NCBI GenBank assembly: GCA_020025275.1
Contig: JAHHSI010000007.1
Location: 1 to 64,000, forward strand
DNA from: Oscillospiraceae bacterium
GTDB lineage: Bacteria > Bacillota > Clostridia > Oscillospirales > Oscillospiraceae
Reading direction: 5' to 3'
DNA length: 64,000 nucleotides
The notes beneath the pieces were generated by a model. The model searched no databases and was not told where the DNA came from. It saw only the letters and a list, made by a program, of their open reading frames with translations. Shown one piece after another: positions 42,401 to 51,400 of the stretch. The translations under genes were made by a program, and so were the position numbers. The stretch's first letter is position 1. Each line of letters begins with the position of its first letter.

Positions 42401-43195
42401 ATGCGAAAATATTTTCGGATCGGGGAAATATCCCGCCTGTATCATATCGGCGTGGACTCACTGCGCTACTATGAGGAACTGGGATTGATCCACCCGGCCC
42501 GGGGCGAAAGCGGATACCGACTGTACAGTATTGATGACATCTGGCGGCTGAATGTGATTCGTGAACTGCGGGAACTGGGCTTCTCCATGGAGCGTATCCG
42601 CCAGTATCTGGACCACCACACGGTGGACACCACGCTGCAGCTGCTGCAGGAGGAGCAGATCTTGCTGCAGCGGAAGCTGAAAGAGCTGCAAAAGACACAG
42701 ACCAACGTGACCCGGCGCATGGAGATACTCCGGCAGGCCCAGACGCGGCCTCTGGAGCACATTGCGGTGGAACGGTATGACCAGAGGCGTTTTTTCTCCA
42801 TCCACGAGGGGTATTCCGAGGAGCATGAAATGGACGTCCTCATCAAGCGTCTGGTGAATTTGGATCAGGAGCACTTCTACGTGATCGGCAACAACCAGAT
42901 CGGTACGCTGGTCTCAAGAAGCGCTGTAGAGCGGACGGGGAAGCTGCAGTATGAGGCAGTGTTCCTCATGGACGAGAGCGGTGCCGGCCTCCTGCCCGGG
43001 GGAACCTATCTGACCGTCAGCTATCAGGGCCCCTATGAGCAGAGTGCCTATTGGGCGCAGCAGCTGCTGGCCTATGCTAAAGAGAACGACTGGACCCCAG
43101 TGGGAGATATATTGGAGGTGCTGTGGGTGGATATCCACACGACGGAATGTGTGGACGAGCGCATCACAGAACTGCAGCTCCGGGTAGAGCGATGA
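42401..43195 (+). CDS. MerR-family transcriptional regulator with effector domain
   Basis: This is a 264-residue protein. The winged helix-turn-helix (residues 1-75) reads FRIGEISRLYHIGVDSLRYYEELGLIHPAR, followed by a coiled coil of about 45 residues (LQLLQEEQILLQRKLKELQ). The C-terminal half resembles the GyrI-like small-molecule domain of BmrR-type regulators (GGTYLTVSYQGPYEQS). It probably binds a hydrophobic drug-like ligand and activates the divergent yitT gene. GGAGGGAG stands 5 bases before the ATG. Confidence 0.9.
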   Translation: MRKYFRIGEISRLYHIGVDSLRYYEELGLIHPARGESGYRLYSIDDIWRLNVIRELRELGFSMERIRQYLDHHTVDTTLQLLQEEQILLQRKLKELQKTQTNVTRRMEILRQAQTRPLEHIAVERYDQRRFFSIHEGYSEEHEMDVLIKRLVNLDQEHFYVIGNNQIGTLVSRSAVERTGKLQYEAVFLMDESGAGLLPGGTYLTVSYQGPYEQSAYWAQQLLAYAKENDWTPVGDILEVLWVDIHTTECVDERITELQLRVER

Positions 43196-43201
43196 GCGAA
43201 A

Positions 43202-43228
43202 GAGACCGACGCCGCTGCGTCGGTCTCT
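43202..43228. terminator. Terminator between merR and MATE genes
   Basis: GAGACCGACGC pairs with GCGTCGGTCTC, followed by TCTATCTAT. Confidence 0.7.
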
Positions 43229-43260
43229 CTATCTATATATGTATAAAAGTAGATGGTTCT

Positions 43261-44628
43261 TTATTGACTGACCATGCGGTGGGCACGGGTATAGCGGCGG
43301 AAGATGACCACATAGGCGATGATCTGCAGCACGAAGGTGATCAGCCACGACAGAGGATAAGTGAAATAGAGGGACTGGGGAGAGTGAAACGCCGGCAGAC
43401 GGAATACCGTGGCGATCCAGACGATCCGCAGACCGCAGACGCCCAGAACACAAAGGACCATGGGCGTGATGGAGGCGCCGATGCCACGCAGCATTCCGGT
43501 GGCCACATCCATCAGGCCGCAGATGAAATAGGGCAGGCAGACCATGGCCAGACGGATCATGCCGTACTCGATGGCCTCGGGGGAATCGGTGATATAGATC
43601 CGCAGGAGCCACGGGCCAAAGAACCATGCGGCAAAGCCGGCTACGAGACCGGCGACGGTAACGCAGCCCAGACACAAAAACGAGATTTTCTTGACCCGCT
43701 GGTACTTGCCGGCGGCGGCATTCTGGGCCGTGTAGTTTACCGCTGTCTGGGAAAAAGAGTCCAGAATGGCGTAGACAAAGCAATCGATGTTGGCGGCGGC
43801 CGCATTGGCTGAAACCACCGTGTTGCCAAAGGAGTTGATGGAGGCCTGGATCATGACATTGGATATGGAGAAGAGGGCACCTTGTAATCCGGCGGGAACA
43901 CCGATGCGCAGGATCTTGAGAAGCGGCGCCTTATAGATGTGGATCTGGGACAGGGTCAGGCGGCACTCGTCCTCCCGCCGGGTCAGCGCCCGCACCACCA
44001 GCACGGCGGAGACAGCCTGCGAAATGACCGTGGCCAGAGCGACACCTTCAACACTCATGCCAAAGCCCACAACGAACAGCAGGTTGAGCACCACATTGAT
44101 GCACCCCGAAAGCGTCAGATACAGCAGCGGCTTCTTGGTGTCACCGGCGGCGCGGAGAATGGCGGCGCAGAAGTTATAGACCATGGTGAAGGTAATGCCG
44201 CCGAAGTAGATCTTCATATAGAGTGAGGAGAGGGGCAATTGTACCTCCGGAGTGTTCATCATCCGCAGCAGCGGCTCGGAGCAGAAAACACCCACGACCG
44301 TGAGGAAGATACCGCTGATGACCGATGCGGGCAGCACGGTGTGGATCGTCTCGTGCAGGGTCTTGGTGCGGCGGCTGCCGATGGCGTGGGCCACGGATAC
44401 GCCGGCGCCGATGGACAGGCCGATGAACAGATTGACGATCAGGGTGGTGATGGCCCCGGTTGCGCCGACGGCGCCCACCGTCAGGCTGCCGCGGAAGCGT
44501 CCGACCACCACCAGATCGGCCGCATTGAAAAGCAGCTGAAGAACGCTGGTCAGAATAATCGGAACGGTATAGGAGAGGAGCCCGGAAAAGAGGGGACCTG
44601 TCAGCATATTGTTTGCACTTTTTTTCAT
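43261..44628 (-). CDS. MATE-family efflux transporter
   Basis: This 455-residue protein has 12 spans in two homologous halves, with the family's opening TGPLFSGLLSYTVPIILTSVLQLLFNAADLVVVGRF and the repeat start ILRIGVPAGLQGALFSISNVMIQ in the second half. MATE proteins export cationic drugs or metabolites by Na+ or H+ exchange. The ATG at 44628 has only GGGTGAT as ribosome site. The leader contains a small hairpin with a T-run directly after a perfect consensus promoter, so expression may be limited by early termination. Confidence 0.9.
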   Translation of the reverse strand: MKKSANNMLTGPLFSGLLSYTVPIILTSVLQLLFNAADLVVVGRFRGSLTVGAVGATGAITTLIVNLFIGLSIGAGVSVAHAIGSRRTKTLHETIHTVLPASVISGIFLTVVGVFCSEPLLRMMNTPEVQLPLSSLYMKIYFGGITFTMVYNFCAAILRAAGDTKKPLLYLTLSGCINVVLNLLFVVGFGMSVEGVALATVISQAVSAVLVVRALTRREDECRLTLSQIHIYKAPLLKILRIGVPAGLQGALFSISNVMIQASINSFGNTVVSANAAAANIDCFVYAILDSFSQTAVNYTAQNAAAGKYQRVKKISFLCLGCVTVAGLVAGFAAWFFGPWLLRIYITDSPEAIEYGMIRLAMVCLPYFICGLMDVATGMLRGIGASITPMVLCVLGVCGLRIVWIATVFRLPAFHSPQSLYFTYPLSWLITFVLQIIAYVVIFRRYTRAHRMVSQ

Positions 44629-44671
44629 TACAATCACCCAGATCTGCCAAGAGTTAAAAATGGACACAAGA

Positions 44672-44733
44672 AAAAGCCAGCCCGCAGGCTGACTCAACAT
44701 ATTTATTATAACTTTTTGTATGGAATATGTCAA
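44672..44733 (-). promoter_or_regulatory. MATE gene promoter and leader hairpin
   Basis: On the minus strand TTGACA (44733-44728), 17 bp, TATAAT (44710-44705) is a perfect sigma-A consensus. The transcript would start near 44698, and almost at once come GTCAGCC and GGCTGGC arms followed by TTTTTC (44693-44672), a terminator-like hairpin before the coding region. Confidence 0.7.
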
Positions 44734-44844
44734 CGAAAGGAGTGTGTTTAAGTGACAAATCTCTGAAATAGACAAGTTTTTTGAAATAATTTAGATAGCT
44801 TTATGACTTGTTTACAGAGCGGCTGTATGCTATATTATAACCAG

Positions 44845-45258
44845 AAAGGGTGATACCGATGTACAGGTAAAAAACGAGAAGATCCGCCAGAAATGAGAGT
44901 GAACCACAGGCACAGATGTCACAGGATCGCCTTTGCAGTGAGCAGAGGCAAATGAGAGAACCATGGCGTTGCACGGCGGCGGATCAAATTTCCGAACATT
45001 GTCTTTCGGCTGGTGAAACTGTCCCGGCATATAAGTAGCTCGCTTACGAGAAAGATCAGACCACACAGAAGATGCTTCCGAATAGATTTGGAGCCGACAA
45101 GTTCGATGTTCGAGACTGTAGAAAGAGAGGTTGACCATAGAGTGGAACCCAACAATTTAAAGAACTGACTCTCGGCTGATTGTAAGTGGCGATTTAGCTT
45201 CAGCTGGGGGTCAGTTCTATTATGCAAGTTTGCTGCCGATCGGCAGCTTTTTTATTTT
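44845..45258 (+). ncRNA. Candidate structured non-coding RNA
   Basis: A promoter (TTTACA at 44811, TGC-TATATT extended -10 at 44828-44836) precedes about 410 bases without a credible protein gene. The stretch ends in a strong terminator, GCTGCC-GATC-GGCAGC with TTTTTT (45232-45258). Before it lies a 9-bp stem, AGAACTGAC (45161-45169) with GTCAGTTCT (45210-45218). A three-codon frame (MYR) opens the transcript. The minus-strand frames here overlap the promoter and terminator and lack ribosome sites. I cannot assign an RNA family. The downstream transporter has its own promoter, so this is a separate unit. Confidence 0.5.
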
Positions 45259-45351
45259 TTGAGAGTGTCTGAAATGAACGAGAAAGTGTTTTTGACTTGT
45301 GAACAAATTTGATATAAAAAGTGCGTCTATGGTGGATATGCCCTAAAAAAA

Positions 45352-45424
45352 GCAATAAATCACAAGAACTTATTGCAAAATAACGGGATTATCAGTTGAC
45401 AGAGAATTGAGGAGTCTCTATAAT
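45352..45424 (+). promoter_or_regulatory. OPT transporter promoter with upstream dyad
   Basis: TTGACA (45396-45401), 17 bp, TATAAT (45419-45424) is a perfect consensus. A dyad GCAATAA-N11-TTATTGC (45352-45376) lies just upstream and could bind a regulator. Confidence 0.8.
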
Positions 45425-45486
45425 ATACAGCAGTGTACCCGATTTGTTCGGGAGAGATTTTTGCAAAGTTGAGAAAGGAGAAATCA

Positions 45487-47430
45487 ATGGAAGAAAAGAA
45501 ATTCCAGCCGTTTGTACCGGCGGACAAAGTGGTTCCTGAATTCACAGTATTTTCTGTGGTTCTGGGTGCCCTGCTGGCCGTGGTATTTGGCGGCGCGAAC
45601 GCCTATCTGGGCCTGCGCGTGGGCATGACCGTTTCGGCCTCCATCCCCGCAGCCGTTATTTCCATGGGCGTCATTCGTAAGATTCTCAAACGTGACTCCA
45701 TTCTGGAGAACAACATGGTGCAGACCATCGGTTCTGCCGGTGAGTCTCTGGCCGCCGGCGCGATCTTCACCATGCCTGCTCTGTTCATGTGGGCCAAGGA
45801 AGGCGTATGCGATATGCCCTCCGTGGTGGAAATCGGCGTGATCGCTCTGGTCGGCGGTCTGCTGGGTGTCCTGATGATGATCCCTCTGCGCAGTGCGCTG
45901 ATCGTCAAGGAGCACGGTACATTGGGCTATCCCGAGGGCCAGGCCTGTGCCGAGGTCCTGATGGCCGGTGAGACGGGCGGTGCCAAGTCCACCACCGTGT
46001 TTGCCGGTCTGGGAATCGCTGCTGGCTACAAGTTCATCGCCGACGGCCTGAAGCTGTTCCCCAGCGAAGTTGACTGGTCCATCCCCGCCTACAAGGGTTC
46101 CGGTATCGGTATGGATGTGCTGCCGGCACTGGCTGGCGTCGGCTACATCTGCGGTCCCCGCGTATCCTCGTATATGTTCTCTGGCGGTGTGATCGCCTGG
46201 TTCGTTCTGATGCCTCTCATCACGCTGTTCGGCAGCGATCTGGTGATTTTCCCTGCTACGCAGACCGTGGCAGAACTGTGGGCTAAAGAAGGTACTTGGG
46301 GTATTTGGAGTACCTTCGTTCGTTACATCGGCGCCGGTGCTCTGGTGGCCGGCGGTGTCATCAGCCTCATCAAGTCCCTGCCCATGATCGTGACCACCTT
46401 CCGTGATGCGTTCAAGGATTACGGAAAGAGCGCCGGCGGTACGCTGCGTACCGAGCAGGATATTCCCATCAAGTACGTGCTGCTGGCCTGCCTGGCTCTG
46501 GCTGTCTTTATGTGGCTGTTCCCCGGCATCCCGGTCAATCTGCTGGGTGCTGTGATCATTCTGATCTTCGGCTTCTTCTTTGCAACCGTCTCCTCCCGCA
46601 TGGTGGGCATGATCGGTTCTTCCAATAACCCCGTTTCCGGTATGGCGATTGCTACGCTGCTGATTGCGACCCTTCTGCTGAAGGCTACCGGCAGCGATGG
46701 TGCTAAGGGCATGGTGGGTGCGATTGCTATCGGCAGCGTCATCTGCATCATTGCCGCTATCTCCGGTGATACCTCTCAGGACCTGAAGACCGGCTTCCTG
46801 CTGGGTGCAACGCCCCGCAAGCAGCAGTACGGTGAGATGATCGGTGTCGCTGTTTCCGCAGTGGCCATCGGTGCCATCCTGTACCTGCTGAACGCCGCTT
46901 GGGGCTTCGGCAGTGAGGAGCTGGGTGCTCCCCAGGCGATGATGATGAAGATGGTCATCGAGGGTGTTATGGGCGGCAACCTGCCTTGGGCTCTGGTGCT
47001 GACCGGTGTGTTCATGGCAATCGTTGTGGAGATTCTGGGTCTGCCCGTTCTGCCTGTAGCCATCGGTATCTATCTGCCCATCCACCTGAATGCTGCCATT
47101 ATGTGCGGCGGTCTGGTGCGTCACTTCGTTGAAAAGCGCAAGTACGCATCCGAGAAGGTCAAGGAGGGCGCGGTCCAGTCCGGTATCCTGTATACCTCCG
47201 GCCTCATCGCCGGCGAGGGTATCGTGGGTATCATTCTGGCAATTCTGGCCATCATCCCCGCCGGTGTGAATGCAGCCGGTGAGGCTCTGAATGTGGGCAA
47301 TATCATCGATATTTCCGGTAAGTTCTCTCTGGGGAACATCGGTGGTCTGGTGTTCTTTGCCGCTCTGCTGGCCAGTATCTTCTATGTGGTCAACAAGGGT
47401 TCTAAGGCTGCAGAGAAGGACGCTAAGTAA
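45487..47430 (+). CDS. OPT-family oligopeptide transporter
   Basis: This 647-residue protein has about 15-16 spans. Recognisable segments are FGGANAYLGLRVGMTVSASIPAAVISM at the start, LGYPEGQACAEVLMAG and SSRMVGMIGSSNNPVSGM. It belongs to the prokaryotic branch of the OPT family, which imports di- to oligopeptides or metal chelates with protons. ATG 45487 is preceded by AAAGGAG. It is followed by a hairpin and a PqqD-like gene. Codon use is strongly biased to common codons, suggesting high expression. Confidence 0.92.
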   Translation: MEEKKFQPFVPADKVVPEFTVFSVVLGALLAVVFGGANAYLGLRVGMTVSASIPAAVISMGVIRKILKRDSILENNMVQTIGSAGESLAAGAIFTMPALFMWAKEGVCDMPSVVEIGVIALVGGLLGVLMMIPLRSALIVKEHGTLGYPEGQACAEVLMAGETGGAKSTTVFAGLGIAAGYKFIADGLKLFPSEVDWSIPAYKGSGIGMDVLPALAGVGYICGPRVSSYMFSGGVIAWFVLMPLITLFGSDLVIFPATQTVAELWAKEGTWGIWSTFVRYIGAGALVAGGVISLIKSLPMIVTTFRDAFKDYGKSAGGTLRTEQDIPIKYVLLACLALAVFMWLFPGIPVNLLGAVIILIFGFFFATVSSRMVGMIGSSNNPVSGMAIATLLIATLLLKATGSDGAKGMVGAIAIGSVICIIAAISGDTSQDLKTGFLLGATPRKQQYGEMIGVAVSAVAIGAILYLLNAAWGFGSEELGAPQAMMMKMVIEGVMGGNLPWALVLTGVFMAIVVEILGLPVLPVAIGIYLPIHLNAAIMCGGLVRHFVEKRKYASEKVKEGAVQSGILYTSGLIAGEGIVGIILAILAIIPAGVNAAGEALNVGNIIDISGKFSLGNIGGLVFFAALLASIFYVVNKGSKAAEKDAK

Positions 47431-47461
47431 CATAGCGTACATATTGTTTGCAAAACAGCTG

Positions 47462-47495
47462 ACCGGGCTATATACTTTTGTATATGGCCCGGTTT
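47462..47495 (+). terminator. Hairpin after the OPT gene
   Basis: ACCGGGC-TATATAC pairs with GTATATG-GCCCGGT, followed by TTGTTTG. It may only attenuate, since the PqqD-like gene follows closely and I see no new promoter. Confidence 0.65.
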
Positions 47496-47516
47496 GTTTG
47501 TAAAGGAGGCATCGCC

Positions 47517-47864
47517 ATGGCAAAAAAGAAACAGGAGAATTATCTGGACTATGTACCGATGATCTCGGATAAGAATACGTGGGATGTGGAAGACGAGCAG
47601 GTGACCGTGCATATGGTGCACCGCGGCTTCTACGCAGCAATTGCCCAGAAGATTTTTCATCGTCCGAAGATCAGCCACATTCATCTCGATGAGCGAGGCA
47701 GCTATATCTTCCAGCAGATCGACGGTGTGCGTACCGTCGGAGAGCTGGCGGAACTGATGAAGGAGAAATTCGGCGAAGATCCTGCACTCTACAACCGTTT
47801 GGTGCAGTATATGCGTGTGCTGCACAACAACGGATTCATCGTCTATCGGAAGAAGGGTGAATGA
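47517..47864 (+). CDS. PqqD-like protein (peptide-recognition fold)
   Basis: This 115-residue protein has a basic start and a PqqD-type winged-helix core: FHRPKISHIHLDERGSYIFQQIDGVRTVGELAELM and then KFGEDP, with the conserved IDG and the late hydrophobic strand (NNGFIVY). PqqD domains hold precursor peptides for modifying enzymes, but no precursor or radical-SAM gene is adjacent. AAAGGAGG is 8 bases before the ATG. It may bind peptides delivered by the OPT transporter or have another role. Confidence 0.8.
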   Translation: MAKKKQENYLDYVPMISDKNTWDVEDEQVTVHMVHRGFYAAIAQKIFHRPKISHIHLDERGSYIFQQIDGVRTVGELAELMKEKFGEDPALYNRLVQYMRVLHNNGFIVYRKKGE

Positions 47865-47865
47865 G

Positions 47866-48213
47866 ATGGGGCTTTGGCAAATCATCGGATTGGGTCTGCT
47901 GTTTGCAGTGCTGGCGGCGGTGTTGTTCATCTGGGGGATGAAGAAGGAAGAGGACCCCAGTGTCGCCGTGGAACGCCGCCTGTTAGATGCGGCCGGCAGT
48001 AAGGTGGAAAAGTATCTTAAGAAAAACGAGAGCATCACCACCGCCGAGATCGAAAGGCTGATCACGGGGACGAAAGTGAATGTACCCTGGTCTCGGAAGC
48101 GGGTACAAATACAAAACGCCAAGCTCTTTACCAAGAGTTTGCTGCCGTATCTGATGCAGCAGCAGATCATCGAAGAGGTGGACAAAGGGACCTATCGTCT
48201 GCAGCGTAAGTAA
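47866..48213 (+). CDS. Small single-span membrane protein
   Basis: This 115-residue protein has one N-terminal membrane span (IIGLGLLFAVLAAVLFIWGM) and a charged cytoplasmic tail with a helical, possibly winged-helix-like region (KNESITTAEIERLITGT, LLPYLMQQQIIEEV). The start lies two bases after the PqqD-like stop, so the two are translationally coupled and probably work together. The family is not recognised. Confidence 0.75.
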   Translation: MGLWQIIGLGLLFAVLAAVLFIWGMKKEEDPSVAVERRLLDAAGSKVEKYLKKNESITTAEIERLITGTKVNVPWSRKRVQIQNAKLFTKSLLPYLMQQQIIEEVDKGTYRLQRK

Positions 48214-48221
48214 AGAGCAAG

Positions 48222-48255
48222 AAAAATCCCACAGACCGAAGTCTGTGGGATTTTT
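48222..48255. terminator. Bidirectional terminator
   Basis: AAAAATCCCACAGAC pairs perfectly with GTCTGTGGGATTTTT. The 220 bases between this and the adhesin stop hold nothing that I can identify. Confidence 0.9.
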
Positions 48256-48478
48256 GTATCTTATGTCACAGGCCGGATGGATGCGGCACGAAAGGTCTTC
48301 CGCTGATCGTGGTGCGGCTCTGGCAGGGGGGACGGTTCGCCCCTTTTTCAGAACCAAGGGCATTCCCTGTTCGGGCCTTTTGCGGGGTAAGGCTTTGAAC
48401 CCGCGGCGTTTCGGATCTGAAGTTTCAAGCTCACGGCTTTTTAAGGAAGTGGCAGTTCAGACGCAGAATTTTGCCGAA

Positions 48479-51400
48479 TCACCCATTGCCATCGGTCTTT
48501 TTTCTCCGGAAGAGCAACCCGCCGGAGGTGCACAGCAGCAGCGTACCCGGCACGACATAGGGCAGGGCACCCGTTCCACCGGTTTCCGGAAGCTCCAGAC
48601 CGGACATATTGACGCAGAGGACCTCGTGCGGTGCACCGGTCGTCGGCCTCAAGGGCACGGTGATCGTGTCACCGGGGACGTCGTTCATGGAAACGGAGTA
48701 GCCGTCGTGGTTGGTCTCCTGTACCACCACATCGGTGTTGATCGGCAGCTGCGGCACCGTCAGCGTTTCCCCGTGCCGCAAAGAAACGGCAGCGGTGTAA
48801 TCCTCTCCGCGGGGCTCAAAGTGCAAAGTTACATCCCGCAGTGTGCCGTCTTTGGACACGGTGGCTGCAACCGCTCCGCCGGCAAAACCCTGAGGGGCTT
48901 TGAGGGTGAGGGCAAAGGGAAATTCCCGCTGCTTGTCGCTGTCACTGGGAGCGCCGGTGGGGCGATCCGTGCGGTATACCTGTTTGGTCACCTGTAGGGT
49001 TGCCGTAGGCTGCAGCTTGCTCTTGTTGGTACAGCTCACCTGCACGGCGTGGTCGGCGCTGATCGTGGCGGCCGTACGATCCAGAAGTGTACCGTTCACC
49101 GGGGCCTGTTGCTCCTCCTGCAGACGGACATCGTAGTTTTCACGCTGATCATCGGGCAGCTTTTCCTCTACCGACATGGGATAGCCCTCCGGCAGACCGG
49201 TGATGATGACCGTTTCACCGGGATAGAGGAAGAGATCGGTCTTGGGCTCGCCGCTGTGCGCATCGGGAAGAAACTGGATCGGTTCGCTTGGACGGGAAAT
49301 ACCGGAAGGTGTATTGAAATAGGTGGCCGTGATCGGCTGCGTCAGGGCACCGCCTTCTGCCGGAAAGTCCTTGATCCATAGGGCGAAATTGAATTTCGTG
49401 TCTGCGCTGGGGAGAACATCGCCCTCCACCAGTTTTGTGAGGGAAAAGGAGCCACGGGGAGCGATCACGGTGTCGGCATGGTTGGTGACGGTGATGTTGT
49501 GGGTGGCGCCGGACTTGATTCCCACAGTGTTGCCGATGCCGCTGTATTCCTGAGGCGTACCGTCACCGTAGGGGATCAGGGAATCCGTGTCCTGCTCCAC
49601 CGTGCCGGTATAGGTGGTGGTGTATCGATGGACATCCCCCTCGGGCAGGATTTCCGAGATTTTGTATATGGTCCCGGGAAGCAGCTTCAGATGAATCGTC
49701 TGATGGTGCTGCACGGCGATCTGTCCGTCGGCATCCTTAGGCAGATGGAACTGCGGCACAGCATTCTGATCGGGGATGGGATCTCCCGGATTCAGGATCC
49801 AGTAGGGCGCACCTTCATGCAGAGGGATCCAAGTGCGCTGCGTTCCATCCCACAGCTCAATTTTCATACTGTAGGGAACTCCCAGAATCGGGCGGTTTTC
49901 AGTGGTATGCAGAGCCTGTTTGGTGATGTTCAGACTGGACAGTGCCCCCAGATCATTCTCAAAATCGATCCAGTTGAATTCGTTGGTTCGGCGGGATGTC
50001 AGGACTGCCTGATGGAGGATCATCTCATCAGAGGCGATCCGCCGCAGGGGAGTTTCGGTTTTTTTGCCGTGAAACTCGTATCCTGGAGAGTTATACATGG
50101 GCGGAACCAGCTTTCGCTTTTTCCCGTTGGAATCGGTAACCACCATATGGGTCCCCGGGTCCTCTTCCTTGCCGCTCCACGCCATGACCTGCGGCTCTTG
50201 TTGATCCGGAAGCATGATCTCACTGACATAAATTTTGACCCGGTCTTTTTCGGCCATGCCGGCATTTTTCAGGTTGATGACATTGACGAAGTCGGCGCGT
50301 TGGCCCGGCTTGAGCCAAAGTCGGCCGTTTCTGTCCGTTTTGCCTACGCCAACGGGTGTACCACCCGACAGAGGATCATCGCCCGGCTCCCATTGGATGA
50401 GGGTGTACGATGCGTTGGACAGTGGCTTCTTAGTTTGGCCCGGATACTGGATCTCAGCCTGAAACTGGTAATGCAAATGGTCTGTGGAAGCGGCGTTTCC
50501 GTCATTGGCCAGCCGTTTGCCAACAACGAAGCCGTGTGCCACAGGGACCAGGTTGAAGTGGATCTCGCAGTTGGAAGCACCTCTGCCGCGCTCAAGATAG
50601 AAGAATTGGAATTTGTGCTGACTGAATCGGCCGAATCCGGCCTTTTCCCGTGCCTCGGAGAGAGCATCGTCGCTCATGCTGTGGGGATCATCGAGGCCGT
50701 AAAGGTTGGGCTGGTGATGTGAGCTGTGGCTCATGGGAGGTGCGTTGGTAAGGACTTCGCCGGTCCGGAAATTGATGCTGCCGCCGTAGCGGTCATGAAT
50801 TCCGCCCAGATCCAACACAAGATTTCCGTCAATAAAGACCCATACATCGTCGTCGCCGTTGAATTCGAAGATCATGTCGCGCATTGAGGTATGATGACCG
50901 TCGGCATCAGGGACTACGCCGCCGATGGGGATCACAAAGTCGGCTTCGATGGACATTCCAAAATGGTACTGCTTCGTTTTTTCGTTGGACGCAGGGTCCG
51001 CCGTAGGGCGATTAGCCTCTGTATACGTGTTGAAAGGGAGAAATTTGGGATTATCGCCCACGGCGGGAGTGCTGGGCAGTGCCGGCTGTTCATAGACGAT
51101 GAAATTTGCACCGTCGCTGTAGGCGGGCTGTGTGCCGCTGGCGGACCCTTCAGAGGCTACGGTGGCAAAGTTCACCATGGAGTCATAGCGGTAGTAGCCG
51201 TCTTTGTCCAGCCAGAACAGCCGATCCAGATTTGTGTGGAGCTGCCGGATCATGCCTGTCCCGCCATATGTGTCAAAATCGGCTTTGCAGAGCTCGGGAT
51301 CAAACAAGTAGTTCAGGGACTGTCCCTGCACAGTGGGATAGCCGTCAGAGCCTATCTTCGTATCCACGATGCCGGTGTAGATGCCGCCATCAGGGCCGGT

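Noticed and set aside
44830..45227. Two 102-codon minus-strand frames
   Set aside because: Both overlap the predicted promoter/terminator unit of the candidate RNA and lack ribosome sites.
45484..47640. 718-codon minus-strand frame
   Set aside because: Antisense shadow of the OPT transporter. His/Gln/Asp-rich composition is typical of reverse frames of hydrophobic genes, and it has no ribosome site.
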